64,000 nt of DNA from Leptolyngbya sp. PCC 6406 (GCF_000332095.2 NZ_KI913949.1:124545-188544); one strand, 5' to 3'. Shown: positions 34,953 through 44,030, numbered from the stretch's first letter. Program-made: numbers and translations. Notes: generated from the letters alone by a model not told the origin.

Positions 34953-35742
34953 GCCTCATGTCCTACTCATAGTTTTTCGCGAAACTCGAACTACCCGATG
35001 GTGCTGAGGCAGTTGTCTATCCTAATAGATGGCTTCCATAGGATGGTGGATATACCAAAATCCAAAACCGTCATGCTTAGACAGTTCCATCTAAGGATTT
35101 GCCCCATTCCCACGAATCCAAAAAAAGGGCATCACTGATGTCGAGGCATCTTGCCAATGCCCATTAAGACCATCACCCCAAGATTTATGGGGATGATTAC
35201 TCGATCACAGGCGCATTCTGAAGCTGTATATCAGTGACACCTTACAGTTTGGAGTATTTCAAGTGTTGAACTTGATTCAGCTCATTATCCTCACAAAGAA
35301 AATGGCCGATTGTGCGAATAGTTACAAAGTAGAGTCGGGAGTGAGGGTAACCCTTCAGCCTGTCTTCTAGGGCGGGCTGAATAACAGAGAAAATCTACGT
35401 AAAACCTATCAAAACGAACTAACCAAGACGGAGCCTAGTCTGGCGTTCGTGCAGCCATCCAAAATCAACATCTACGCCCCTTGCCACTGTTGAATGCAAG
35501 GCATAGCAATCCCATTTGATTTTTGAAGGTCTTTGTAGCGTGGGTGAAGCGAAGCGTAACCCACGGAACAAAACGCTTGCTCAAAGCTCATGCAGGATCG
35601 CTATAGTGAATGCAATGTGGCGGATTGTGAAGAGGGTTGAGGCGTCCAATTCAGAATAGCGGCTGTCGTTGTCCCCTAAAAACAGGGACAACGACAGCCT
35701 TGGATCTACAGGATCCAGGGGTTTTCGGACCACCAAAACTGT
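34953..35742. other. Long leader region upstream of glnN
   Basis: No gene. A loose TGT-N9-ACA lies at 35225-35239. Short hairpins include CGTGGGT/ACCCACG (35538-35564) and a strong 15-bp stem at 35662-35700. The length suggests a lost gene or regulatory RNA. Confidence 0.4.
35662..35700. repeat. 15-bp perfect hairpin
   Basis: GGCTGTCGTTGTCCC (35662-35676) and its complement (35686-35700) around a 9-nt loop containing TAAAAA. It resembles a terminator stem, but no gene ends nearby. Confidence 0.7.
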
Positions 35743-35872
35743 TAGGGCGTGTGGACAATTAACGGGGAAATCCTTGCGGGGTAGGCATGACCACGCCTGC
35801 CCTACTGAATCAAGCTAGGGGGTTTAACCGCCCCATAACCAGGAGTCTGCCTTTGATTGTCCACAGTCCCTA
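35743..35872 (-). mobile_element. MITE family 3, reverse copy
   Basis: TAGGGCGTGTGGACAATTAA to TTGATTGTCCACAGTCCCTA, TA at both ends, 130 bp. The distal TA abuts the tandem array at the rpmB stop. Confidence 0.85.
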
Positions 35873-35932
35873 GTATTTGGCCCTAGTATTTGGCCCTAGT
35901 ATTTGGCCCTAGTACTTGGCCCTAGTACTTGG
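35868..35932. repeat. Five 13-bp tandem repeats at the end of rpmB
   Basis: CCCTAGTATTTGG three times then CCCTAGTACTTGG twice. The last unit overlaps the final rpmB codons (AAG TAC TAG on the minus strand), so the array looks like a slippage expansion of the gene's own stop region. Confidence 0.9.
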
Positions 35933-36158
35933 ACAGATCGATGCCTGCTTCCCGTGCCATCACGCTTAGTCCCTTCTTCTCTAGGGTTTTGATGGCCTTC
36001 GTGGAGAGGCGGAGCTTGACGAAGCGCTTGCCCTGGGGCCACCAGACCCGCTTGCTTTGGAGGTTGGCTTCTTGCACACGCTTGGTGCGCCGGTGAGAGT
36101 GGGAAATGGCAAAGGCGTTGTTTGCCTTCTTGCCAGTTAGATCACAGTGGCGGGCCAT
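35922..36158 (-). CDS. rpmB: 50S ribosomal protein L28
   Basis: A 78-residue protein starting [20 protein letters not shown], with [20 protein letters not shown] and [20 protein letters not shown]. Length and sequence fit cyanobacterial/plastid L28. I choose ATG 36158 over the frame's first ATG (36209), because all L28 proteins begin near MxRxCxLTGK. The final residues LSKY and the stop lie in a 13-bp tandem array. Confidence 0.95.
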   Translation of the reverse strand: MARHCDLTGKKANNAFAISHSHRRTKRVQEANLQSKRVWWPQGKRFVKLRLSTKAIKTLEKKGLSVMAREAGIDLSKY

Positions 36159-36312
36159 ACTTGTCTCCAGGATGCTGAGGTGTTGACACAAACAACCATT
36201 GTAAGGCAACTGGGCTGCGCTATAGAACCCCTATGGCGTCAGTTTTGGTGTAACCGATGCTACATCGCAATAGCCTGAGGGATTTCCCTTACCCATAACT
36301 GACCAATTCGGG

Positions 36313-37395
36313 TCAAGACTTGCTGCGGGCTTCCGGCAAAATGAGCATGGCATCCCCAAAGGAATAAAACCGATAGTTAGCCGCGATCGCATCTTGGTAG
36401 AGGTCTAGAAGCCGCTGGCGTCCGATCAGGGCGCTCACCATCATTAACAGACTTGATCCCGGTAGGTGAAAGTTGGTGAGCAACCCGTCTAAGACCCGCC
36501 ATTGATAACCGGGGTAGATGAATAGATTGATTTTGCCCCGGTGCGGTTGCAACTCGCCTCCCTGGGCGGATCCCTCCAACGCCCGAGCCACAGTGGTCCC
36601 GACGGCAATCACCCGCCCGCCCCTAGCTTTGGTGGCGTTGATCTGATCCACGGTCTCTGGCGAAATTTCTATCCACTCGGAATGCATGGTGTGCTGTGTA
36701 ATATCCTCCGTTTCCACGGGACGAAAGGTGCCGATGCCGACATGGAGGGTGAGGAGGGCACGATCAACGCCAGCCTGTGCCAAGCGTTGAAATAGCTCCG
36801 GTGTGAAGTGTAGTCCTGCTGTCGGCGCTGCGACGGCCCCTAGGGCTTCGGCGTAGATGGTTTGGTAGCGTTCTGGGGGGGCCGTGGAATCGGTGATGTA
36901 GGGGGGCAGGGGCATTTCCCCCAGGGTATCGATCACGGTAGCGAGGGGTTTGCCGTTGGGGACCGCAAAGTCTAGGAGGCGACCATGGGTGTCAGGGTCG
37001 GTTTCCACAACCTGGGCGATGAGATCGGGGGCGGTGGCATTAGGGCCAAAGTAAATCTCTGTTCCGGGCTTCAGTCGTCTGCCCGGTTTGACGAGAGCCA
37101 GCCAGCGCAAAGGGCCGCGTTCTTCTAACAGCAAAATTTCTACCGCAGCTCCCCCTGGCTTATACCCATAGAGGCGGGCGGGAATGACGCGGGTATTGTT
37201 CAAAACCAGTAGATCGCCGGGGCGCAGGATCTCGGGCAGGTCGTAAATGTGGTGGTGTTGATGGCTGGTGGCAGAGGTGACTGCTAGGAGCCGTGCGTGA
37301 TCGCGCGGTTCAAGAGGATTTTGGGCAATGCGGTCAGGGGGCAAGTCATATTGATAGGCCGAGAGAGCCTGATCCTCTGTATCGCGATCGCCCAT
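36313..37395 (-). CDS. queA: S-adenosylmethionine:tRNA ribosyltransferase-isomerase
   Basis: About 360 residues. Diagnostic: [20 protein letters not shown] at the N-terminus, [22 protein letters not shown], the [20 protein letters not shown] block, and [15 protein letters not shown]-like [19 protein letters not shown] near the C-terminus. It transfers the ribosyl part of SAM to 7-aminomethyl-7-deazaguanine in tRNA, the penultimate step of queuosine synthesis. Start at ATG 37395 (MGDRDTEDQ) is preferred to 37485. The gene is divergent from the small gene at 37503. Confidence 0.94.
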   Translation of the reverse strand: MGDRDTEDQALSAYQYDLPPDRIAQNPLEPRDHARLLAVTSATSHQHHHIYDLPEILRPGDLLVLNNTRVIPARLYGYKPGGAAVEILLLEERGPLRWLALVKPGRRLKPGTEIYFGPNATAPDLIAQVVETDPDTHGRLLDFAVPNGKPLATVIDTLGEMPLPPYITDSTAPPERYQTIYAEALGAVAAPTAGLHFTPELFQRLAQAGVDRALLTLHVGIGTFRPVETEDITQHTMHSEWIEISPETVDQINATKARGGRVIAVGTTVARALEGSAQGGELQPHRGKINLFIYPGYQWRVLDGLLTNFHLPGSSLLMMVSALIGRQRLLDLYQDAIAANYRFYSFGDAMLILPEARSKS

Positions 37396-37502
37396 AGGTA
37401 AATATTGGGTAGAACTCCCAGGGTAAGCCGGGGGGGTCTCCCCCTGACGGCGGGCAAGGTATTGCAGACAATAGAAATGTAACACCAGACCGGAGGGTCA
37501 CG

Positions 37503-37892
37503 ATGGACTACATCTATCACCTCGCCAACGCTAGCCTTACCCTTCGTGTGGTGGAACACCTGATTGATATGGAGGCTTTACCCCTATCCTTTATGACGGT
37601 GATCCACCAGATTGATGGTTGGGTGATCAAGGTCCGGCTCTACGACACCGTAGAGACTGCGATCGCAGAAGACTTCCGAGCTTACCTGAGTGAATTGGGC
37701 ATTCCCCACGAGCCCAATATCCGCCTCCGCATGGCCCTCTGGGGCTTGGAAACGGGACAATCTCCCGTAGATGTGATGCGCCGTTATCAAGTAGCGGTGG
37801 TGTCTCATGGTAGACCCGAAAGCGAAGAGATCGAAGCCTTTCGCAACCAGTTCGTCATGGGCCTAGGTTATTGCCCAGAAACCTTGGCGTAA
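37503..37892 (+). CDS. Conserved hypothetical protein
   Basis: A 129-residue protein I do not recognise. It is soluble, with an alternating pattern: MTVIHQIDGWVIKVRLYD (strand), IAEDFRAYLSELGIPHEPNI (helix), MRRYQVAVVSHGRPESEEIE (strand-helix), FRNQFVMGLGYCPETLA at the end. Good composition and position (divergent from queA with a shared 107-bp region) support a real gene. Confidence 0.7.
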   Translation: MDYIYHLANASLTLRVVEHLIDMEALPLSFMTVIHQIDGWVIKVRLYDTVETAIAEDFRAYLSELGIPHEPNIRLRMALWGLETGQSPVDVMRRYQVAVVSHGRPESEEIEAFRNQFVMGLGYCPETLA

Positions 37893-37977
37893 CGGTCTTC
37901 TCGTAAGGTTTGACGATCTTCTTAATCAACAGCATCAACAGTTCACCACTGGGATGTGGACGTAATTCCTTTAGTGT

Positions 37978-38600
37978 TTGGCCTACTTGGATTTACCGCA
38001 GGATGCTTGGGTCTTAGAGATCAGCTTCCAACAGCCGATTCTCCTTGCGGATGCAGCGGGGCTAGTACTCTGCGGCGCAAATACTCTGACCGTTTCATCG
38101 TGGTACACCTCGGCCCCTCACCCTAGCCCTCTCCCACGGGGAGAGGGGACTAGAAAATATGGGACTGGTGCGACAGGATGGTAAGCCTATTTTAGGCTAG
38201 GTGTACTAGTCCCTGTTGAACTGGACAAGGCTCAAGTCGAACTTCTAAACTTCTAGATTATGTCTGTTTTACGGATCATAATTTCTCCCTGGTGCCGTTG
38301 CGGCAGGGGCATTTCCGCGAACTCAAGACTGAAGCATTTGTTGCTGATCCCTACCGCCTCCGCCATAATCGCCGCAATCTGAAGGTCATCGAACGGGTTC
38401 TAGTGCCGGGGGATGCCATTGTGGTTTGGGGAACTGTTAGGGAGCAAGAAGGGGTTCGGCGTATTTGGGCCAGACGCATTTCCGACTCCCAAACCTACCC
38501 ACTCTATGGAGCGGTTCTAGTTGCGATCGCGAGTTTCATCGTGACCTATATCTGTTTGGGCATCGTACTATCCTCCCTAGGGCTACTGTTCTTCCAGTAA
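37978..38600 (+). pseudogene. GIDE-like membrane protein gene, broken
   Basis: Three pieces read as one protein. Piece 1 (to 38064): LPQDAWVLEISFQQPILLAD in the 37978 frame. After removing the MITE at 38065-38206 plus one TA it continues AAGLVPVELDKAQVELL. Then an 8-bp tandem duplication AACTTCTA (38240-38247, 38248-38255) shifts the frame and creates a TAG. Removing one copy restores DYVCFTDHNFSLVPLRQGHF...VADPYRLRHNRRNLKVIERV...PGDAIVVWGTV and two C-terminal hydrophobic segments to 38600. The order (beta-rich domain, RVIERVLVPGD, membrane tail) resembles the GIDE domain of MULAN-like proteins. The 5' end is also missing: a TAG lies in frame at 37972. Confidence 0.7.
38063..38208. mobile_element. 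GTAC-ended MITE inside the GIDE-like gene
   Basis: GTACTCTGCGGCGCAAATAC to TTTTAGGCTAGGTGTAC, TA duplicated (38063-38064, 38207-38208). The interior carries CACCCTAGCCCTCTCCCACG. Reading frames on both sides join when it is removed with one TA. Confidence 0.85.
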
Positions 38601-38681
38601 GGGGCGTTCCAGTAAGGGACGACAGTATGTTCATCCCCTGGAAGGAATACACTAAGGCCGTAAAATTGGGGCAAGTTGTGA

Positions 38682-39044
<363 letters not shown>

Positions 39045-39205
39045 ATTACAGAATGTTGCCAAAGTCAACGTTTTTTATCAGCTCCCTTCAAAATCCAAAG
39101 TGAACTCCTTAAGCTGACCCTAAGCGGACTGCTACACCTAAATTTTTTTAATGGGATGTAGCCTTCTGTGAAATTCATTTTGTCGTATATCTGGCAATCA
39201 TCACT

Positions 39206-40267
39206 ATGACTTCTACCCTGAGTACCCGCAGCAATGCGAGCTTATGGGAGCGGTATTGTCAGTGGGTTACTAGCGTTGAAAACCGCCTCTATGTGGGCTG
39301 GTTTGGCACGCTAATGATCCCCACTCTGATCTCCGCTACCGTATGCTTCATCATTGCCTTCATTGCAGCACCCCCCGTCGATATTGACGGTATTCGTGAG
39401 CCCGTTGCTGGCTCCCTGCTGTATGGCAACAACATCATCTCTGGCGCGGTTGTTCCTTCTTCTAACGCCATTGGTCTGCACTTCTACCCCATCTGGGAAG
39501 CCGCTTCCCTGGATGAGTGGTTGTACAACGGTGGTCCCTACCAACTGATTGTCTTCCACTTCCTCATTGGCATCTTTGCCTACATGGGGCGGCAGTGGGA
39601 GCTTTCCTACCGTCTGGGCATGCGTCCCTGGATCTGTGTGGCCTACAGCGCACCGCTGTCCGCTGCGACCGCCGTGTTCCTGATCTATCCCTTGGGCCAA
39701 GGCTCCTTCTCTGATGGGATGCCCCTGGGGATTTCCGGTACCTTCAACTTCATGATTGTGTTCCAGGCGGAGCACAATATCCTCATGCACCCCTTCCACA
39801 TGCTAGGGGTAGCGGGCGTGTTTGGCGGTTCCCTGTTCTCCGCGATGCACGGTTCCTTGGTGACCTCCAGCCTAGTGCGGGAGACCACCGAGACTGAGTC
39901 CCAAAACTACGGTTACAAGTTTGGCCAAGAGGAAGAAACCTACAATATCGTTGCAGCCCACGGCTACTTCGGTCGTCTGATCTTCCAATATGCCAGCTTC
40001 AACAACAGCCGTTCTCTGCACTTCTTCCTCGGCGCATGGCCAGTGGTGGGCATCTGGTTCACCGCTTTGGGGGTCAGCACCATGGCCTTCAACCTGAATG
40101 GTTTCAACTTCAACCAGTCGGTGTTGGATAGCCAGGGTCGTGTGATTGGCACCTGGGCGGACGTAATCAACCGTGCCAACCTGGGTATGGAAGTGATGCA
40201 CGAGCGTAATGCGCACAACTTCCCCCTCGATCTAGCGGCCACCAAGGCCCCTGAACTCGTGGGCTAG
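39206..40267 (+). CDS. psbA: Photosystem II reaction-centre protein D1 (353 aa form)
   Basis: A full-length D1 of 353 residues. Visible ligands are at standard numbering: Tyr161 and Asp170 ([11 protein letters not shown]), His190, His198, His215 and His272 (haem-type pigment and iron sites), Ser264 (QYASFNN), and His332, Glu333, His337, Asp342, Ala344 for the Mn cluster. Gln130 makes it a D1:1-like form. The C-terminal extension after Ala344 is only nine residues (ATKAPELVG). Most cyanobacteria have 16, giving 360; nine is the chloroplast state. It forms the PSII core with D2 and binds P680, pheophytin, QB and Mn4CaO5. A strong terminator follows. Confidence 0.98.
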   Translation: MTSTLSTRSNASLWERYCQWVTSVENRLYVGWFGTLMIPTLISATVCFIIAFIAAPPVDIDGIREPVAGSLLYGNNIISGAVVPSSNAIGLHFYPIWEAASLDEWLYNGGPYQLIVFHFLIGIFAYMGRQWELSYRLGMRPWICVAYSAPLSAATAVFLIYPLGQGSFSDGMPLGISGTFNFMIVFQAEHNILMHPFHMLGVAGVFGGSLFSAMHGSLVTSSLVRETTETESQNYGYKFGQEEETYNIVAAHGYFGRLIFQYASFNNSRSLHFFLGAWPVVGIWFTALGVSTMAFNLNGFNFNQSVLDSQGRVIGTWADVINRANLGMEVMHERNAHNFPLDLAATKAPELVG

Positions 40268-40304
40268 GATCTGACTGAGGTCATAACATCCTCCGGGATG
40301 GGTC

Positions 40305-40336
40305 AAAAGCCCCCGCCAGTGCTGGCGGGGGCTTTT
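40305..40336 (+). terminator. psbA intrinsic terminator
   Basis: A 14-bp perfect stem, AAAAGCCCCCGCCA and complement, around GTGC; the right arm ends CTTTT then ATCG. 37 nt past the stop. Confidence 0.9.
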
Positions 40337-40480
40337 ATCGTGTTTGGTCCCTCCAAGAAGAGAGGCTGAAATATGGACGTTAGGATAAATGGGATGGCAA
40401 TCCCGTTGGCAGTGTCTCCCTGTTCTCAGCCATTCCTGTTGTCAGCCATCCTTCAATTCATTCCCCCAAGGATCCTTGCT

Positions 40481-41122
40481 ATGGTGCAGGTCGCAATTAC
40501 CGAGGCAATCACCACATTGGCGGAGGTGGAGCGACGCTTTCATCTACACCGCACTGAGGATGAAGACTTCTTCGCCGAATGGCAATCCCCCCGGCCCAAG
40601 GTGGGGCTAGAGGTGCAGCGATCGCTGACGCAGTTGCGCCAGCGATATCTCTATCACCGCTCTCTAGGATCCCTATTAGAGGGAACGGTGACCTTGCTCT
40701 TGGTGTCCCCCCTACTTGCGATCGCGGGGTTATACGATCCGCCTTTTCGGGTCCGTACAGAGGCATCGGTACAGATCACCCTAGACGATGGAGAGGACGT
40801 TTTGCGGGGGCGCATCGACGTGCTGGTTCTACAGGAAACACTCTGGGTGGTGGTGGTAGAGGCCAAGAAAAATACCCTCTCTGCCTGGTCTGCATTGCCG
40901 CAAACCCTAGCCTACCTGATGGCAAATCCTCAGCCAGCCCAGCCGGGATACGGTCTAATCACTAACGGTGATGACATCCTCTTTGTTAAGCTCCAAGCAG
41001 GGGAAGTGAACCGCTATGGTCTCTCACGAGGATTTGCCCTGTTCACTTCGGCGGCAGAACTGGAGCAAGTTTGGTCCATTCTGCACCAGATTGGTAGCAG
41101 GATTTCAGGGGAAGCGCTCTAG
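40481..41122 (+). CDS. PD-(D/E)xK nuclease-like protein (HsdR N-terminal type)
   Basis: About 213 residues. The central RGRIDVLVLQETLWVVVVEA-KK segment has the D...ExK pattern of the PD-(D/E)xK nuclease superfamily, as in the N-terminal domain of type I restriction subunits. GYGLITNGDDILFVKLQ follows, as in stand-alone cyanobacterial HSDR_N proteins. No helicase or methylase genes are nearby, so it is not a complete restriction system. I choose ATG 40481 (MVQVAITEAITTL); the frame is open from 40373. Confidence 0.8.
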   Translation: MVQVAITEAITTLAEVERRFHLHRTEDEDFFAEWQSPRPKVGLEVQRSLTQLRQRYLYHRSLGSLLEGTVTLLLVSPLLAIAGLYDPPFRVRTEASVQITLDDGEDVLRGRIDVLVLQETLWVVVVEAKKNTLSAWSALPQTLAYLMANPQPAQPGYGLITNGDDILFVKLQAGEVNRYGLSRGFALFTSAAELEQVWSILHQIGSRISGEAL

Positions 41123-41132
41123 CGTAGCTGCT

Positions 41133-41167
41133 GTAGGCTGGGTAAAACGAAGTGAGACCCAGCCTAC
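41133..41167. terminator. Hairpin between convergent genes
   Basis: GTAGGCTGGGT (41133-41143) and its complement (41157-41167) with a 13-nt loop. Same repeat family as 15836-15914. Likely terminator for both convergent genes. Confidence 0.65.
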
Positions 41168-41185
41168 AAATTCAAACTTGATGCA

Positions 41186-42058
41186 CTAGGGTCGCAGGGT
41201 GAACTGGCGGCGCAGGGCAAACCACGCCAGGGGGAGAGAGCGTTCAGCGGTGCGGAGGACGGGAATCCGCAGATACTTGCCGAGGAGCAGGCGACCGAGC
41301 CCCTTGATGCGACCGTAGCAGCGCCCCTGGAGGTAGACCCAGATACTGCTTTTGCCCGTCTTGGTCTGGGCGTAGGGGGGCAAGAAGCTGAGGGGACCGT
41401 AGAGGACATCGGCCCGGTGGGCTCCGCTGAGGCGGCGCTGGCGGTGGACATGGCTACGGTGTTCCGGATTGGAAATGCCGCCATGTTCGCCGTAGTTGCG
41501 GAAGGGGACGTAGTTGGTAAATCCGCGATCGCTGAGGTAGTAGTCTAGGCCCGAATCCCAAGGAGAGTAGGCCGTGGGGCCGGGATCTTGGGCGATTTCG
41601 TTGGCATAGTCCATTAGACACTGGGCGCTGCGGGGGGTGACGACATAGGCCACCATCGCCGTGGAATAGCCTACGGCATAGCCCGATGGTGTCACCCGGT
41701 ACACCTGAGGTGCGCAGGTGTAGAGCCATGCTATGCCTAGGGCGTCATCCTGGGGATCAAAGGCGGGGGGCAGGTGGCCGATACCCTGGACCGGGACAAA
41801 ATCCGCCTCCACGATCAGGGTGGGTTTGTCGCTCTGGGTGGCCCGCTCCCAGGCGGTGCGGTGGTTGAGTAGGCATAAAAAGCTGCGGGAATAGGTGTCG
41901 TAGCCCGGTTGGTGGACTTGACGCAGTACTTCGCAGGGCAAACCCGCTTCCCCCAGGGCCGTCTCTAGGACAGTGGTTTCTTCCTGGTAGGCCAGGATAA
42001 AGGTTTGGCCAATACCGGCGGCAAGGGATGTTGGGGGAAAAGCCAAGGGAAGGACCAT
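41186..42058 (-). CDS. Putative LPS glycosyltransferase (family 25-like)
   Basis: A 290-residue protein. TFILAYQEETTVLETALGEA near the start, LCLLNHRTAWERATQSDKPT with LIVEADFVPV, and SGYAVGYSTAMVAYVVTPRS match the lipopolysaccharide-type GT25 fold (LNHRxAWE plus an acidic EADF motif). It probably adds a hexose to an envelope glycan. The C-terminal ~50 residues are basic and aromatic (KGLGRLLLGKYLRIPVLRTA) and may bind the membrane. Family-level call; donor unknown. Confidence 0.7.
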   Translation of the reverse strand: MVLPLAFPPTSLAAGIGQTFILAYQEETTVLETALGEAGLPCEVLRQVHQPGYDTYSRSFLCLLNHRTAWERATQSDKPTLIVEADFVPVQGIGHLPPAFDPQDDALGIAWLYTCAPQVYRVTPSGYAVGYSTAMVAYVVTPRSAQCLMDYANEIAQDPGPTAYSPWDSGLDYYLSDRGFTNYVPFRNYGEHGGISNPEHRSHVHRQRRLSGAHRADVLYGPLSFLPPYAQTKTGKSSIWVYLQGRCYGRIKGLGRLLLGKYLRIPVLRTAERSLPLAWFALRRQFTLRP

Positions 42059-42287
42059 GGCGGGGATTAGAAATCTGTTGGTGTAGCCCTAGCTTCGCCG
42101 CAAATTTGGTTTTGGGCAAGGTTTTGGGCAAGGGCAGCGCTGGGTTGGCGAAGCGCGTCAAGATAGGAAGGCAGCGCAGGCAGAAGCTATGGGCATTGGT
42201 ATTTGGGTGTTGGGGGATTAGCAGGGCGCGTAATGCCCCTTAATCTTTGCGGCTATGGGCTCCCCTGACTTCATAAATAAACCTTGC

Positions 42288-42340
42288 CCAAGTCCAGAAG
42301 TGGAGTTTTCCCACCGGGGAAACTCCACTTCTGGACTTGG
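42288..42340. repeat. Perfect 21-bp-arm hairpin
   Basis: Arms 42288-42308 and 42320-42340 (CCAAGTCCAGAAGTGGAG...) are exact complements around an 11-nt loop TCCCACCGGGG. Confidence 0.85.
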
Positions 42341-42458
42341 TATAGAACAGTACTAGTGTTACCTCAGGAAAATTTTGACGGGTCCAAGACCCTCAAAATT
42401 TAACCCCCACTAAACTCCAGGGTTTCGGTCACCCGTAAATCATTAATTGACTGAGCAC

Positions 42459-42610
42459 TAGTACCGTAGGGCGTAAATCAGCTCACTATTGTTGCGCCAG
42501 CTCAACAGCTCAACATTTTCCGGTCCCCTCTCCCCGTGGGAGAGGGCTAGGGAGGGGGGCCGAGGTGTTCCGCGATAAAACGGTCAGAGTATTTACGCCG
42601 CACAGTACTA
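42459..42610. mobile_element. GTAC-ended IS630-type MITE
   Basis: GTACCGTAGGGCGTAAATCA to TTTACGCCGCACAGTAC, TA both sides. Very similar to 6023-6160 over its whole length. Confidence 0.8.
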
Positions 42611-42611
42611 G

Positions 42612-42714
42612 TGGTTTGACACAGCTAAAACTGTGCTTTAGAAATTCCAGCGAATTCCTTGTTAGTGGGCAAAGCCCACCTTAAGTAATGCACTATTTTA
42701 GCTATGTCGTACCA
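42612..42714. mobile_element. 103-bp element with TGGTTTGACACAGCTAAAA ends
   Basis: Left TGGTTTGACACAGCTAAAAC; right complement TGGTACGACATAGCTAAAAT, about 16 of 20 identical. It contains an internal GTGGGCAAAGCCCAC hairpin. Target duplication unclear. Confidence 0.6.
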
Positions 42715-42821
42715 GTAGGGTGTTCAACGCGGATTGGTGATCACAAAATGTAAGGAACAAAATTGTTGCCAATTAGGAGACAATTTCCTTTATTTGGCGG
42801 ACATTAGATTTTGTTCCTTAG

Positions 42822-42893
42822 GAGAAGGGCAAAAAGGAATTCCTCGTTTCACGAGGGCTCCTGCTCCATCAAATAGGTAGTTGTTTATGCCAT
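42822..42893 (-). mobile_element. Partial MITE overlapping the VOC gene start
   Basis: Reverse partial copy of the 1229-1326 family: GGAATTCCTCGTTTCACGAG ... CATCAAATAGGTAGTTGTTT, ending ATGCCATCGA. The outer GTAC end is missing because coding sequence takes over. Confidence 0.65.
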
Positions 42894-43255
42894 CGATTCA
42901 ACTGGCATTCCTGGCCTTGGCCGTGCACGATGTAGACTGGGCCGTGGGCTTCTACCAGGGACTCCTGGGCCAGTCGCCCCAGCCCTATCAGCCCGGTCGC
43001 TATGGGGAATTTCACCTGCCGGGGTTGCGTTTAGCCCTGTTTCGCCCTCAGGACAGTCAAGTTGCAGAATTCAATGCCTCCACCAGCGGCTCCATGAGCC
43101 TCTGTCTGGAGGTGGCGGATCTAGAAAGCGCGATCGCACATCTCACCCGCCTGGGCTATCCTCCCCCCGGTGCCATTCTCACCGCCAGCCATGGCCGGGA
43201 AATCTACGCCTACGACCCCGACGGCAACCGCCTAATCCTGCATGTTACGGAGTAG
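42887..43255 (+). CDS. VOC/glyoxalase-family protein
   Basis: A 122-residue vicinal oxygen chelate protein: LAFLALAVHDVDWAVGFYQG, YGEFHLPGLRLALFRP, GSMSLCLEVADLESAIAHLT, and GREIYAYDPDGNRLILHVTE with the C-terminal Glu. VOC proteins bind divalent metal and include glyoxalase I, dioxygenases and resistance proteins; substrate unknown. The ATG at 42887 and the next codons (ATGCCATCGA) come from a MITE end; a TTG at 42881 is an alternative start. It overlaps the convergent DUF3593 gene by 11 bp. Confidence 0.82.
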   Translation: MPSIQLAFLALAVHDVDWAVGFYQGLLGQSPQPYQPGRYGEFHLPGLRLALFRPQDSQVAEFNASTSGSMSLCLEVADLESAIAHLTRLGYPPPGAILTASHGREIYAYDPDGNRLILHVTE

Positions 43256-43592
43256 GGGGTGGGGAATCTGAATTGGGGCGAGAGCGCCGAAGGCTCATCA
43301 CCGCCTGCCGGAAGCCCAACACCACCAAAATATTAGACAGGGTGAGAAAGGACTCCGCGCTGCCGTGGAGCCAATCCACATTGGCCAGTTCCTTGCCGTA
43401 GACCCGTTGGGCATAGAGGCCAGCGGGGATCGTCACCGCCACAAAAATCAGCAGCACGTAGAACCCGATTAGTGCCAGCTTAGGCGTTTGGCGCGATCGC
43501 GTCACAAAGAAGAGAAATCCCAAGTAGGGAAACAGGGAAATCGCAAAGAGATTTTGCTTATCCAGTAGGGTTGCAAAAAGGGAACCGTCCAT
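43245..43592 (-). CDS. DUF3593 membrane protein
   Basis: About 115 residues, three hydrophobic segments (FAISLFPYLGFLFFV, LIGFYVLLIFVAVTIPAGLY, SFLTLSNILVVLGFRQAV), with the DWLHGSAESFLTLSN motif of this cyanobacteria/plastid family. Starts in a TAATG overlap with DUF2499 upstream, implying one transcript and perhaps one complex. Function unknown; both families track with oxygenic phototrophs. Confidence 0.9.
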   Translation of the reverse strand: MDGSLFATLLDKQNLFAISLFPYLGFLFFVTRSRQTPKLALIGFYVLLIFVAVTIPAGLYAQRVYGKELANVDWLHGSAESFLTLSNILVVLGFRQAVMSLRRSRPNSDSPPPTP

Positions 43593-43897
43593 TACGCCTC
43601 CGTTTGGCGAGATTGATGCCAGATCCACCAGGCAGCGGCACAGGCGGTGGTGTTGCCCACCACCGTCATCCCCGCTTGCAGGGTCACCAGCCACACCAGA
43701 TGGGGGGCATTATCGAAAAAGTGCCAGGTGCAAGCACACATGGCGCTGACCAGCGACGGCAGCATCCCAAAGGAAAGGGCGCGCCATGCTGGTCGCTGAC
43801 TGACCTCTGCATAGAGCCAGATAAACCAGATGGCGGCGATCCACTCGACGACACTGGTGATGTGAACCATCCAGGTGGGAATAGACAAGGCGTGCAT
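43592..43897 (-). CDS. DUF2499 membrane protein
   Basis: About 101 residues: MHALSIPTWMVHITSVVEWI, AAIWFIWLYAEV, SAMCACTWHFFDN, LQAGMTVVGNTTACAAAWWI. Three or four membrane segments and a conserved CxCTWHFFxN motif. I prefer start 43897; a longer frame to 43957 encodes a repetitive EKALEKPLDKAV leader from AAAGCC-type DNA repeats and is unlikely. Forms a pair with DUF3593. Confidence 0.88.
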   Translation of the reverse strand: MHALSIPTWMVHITSVVEWIAAIWFIWLYAEVSQRPAWRALSFGMLPSLVSAMCACTWHFFDNAPHLVWLVTLQAGMTVVGNTTACAAAWWIWHQSRQTEA

Positions 43898-44030
43898 AGC
43901 GGCGTCTTTTCTAACGGCTTTATCTAACGGCTTTTCTAAAGCCTTTTCTAAAGGCATAGAGCCTGTCGCCTCAGGGCATCCCGTCAGTATTTCAGTATTG
44001 TAGAGGGTGGTCTTCACACTTCGGGGCACC

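Larger units (their letters stand above)
42059..42886. other. 830-bp gene-free region packed with inverted repeats
   Basis: No gene. It holds a 21-bp hairpin (42288-42340), a GTAC-ended MITE (42459-42610), an element with TGGTTTGACACAGCTAAAA ends (42612-42714), a 13-bp inverted repeat (42751-42763 / 42808-42820), and a partial MITE (42822-42893) that reaches into the next gene. Confidence 0.75.

Noticed and set aside
35225-35239. TGT-N9-ACA as an NtcA site for glnN
   Set aside because: Loose motif about 270 bp from the start; the canonical GTA-N8-TAC is absent.
40373-40480. N-terminal extension of the nuclease-like protein
   Set aside because: Composition is not protein-like, and the internal ATG 40481 starts the conserved part.
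40481-41122. Restriction-modification locus
   Set aside because: Only a stand-alone nuclease-like domain; no methylase, specificity or helicase gene nearby.
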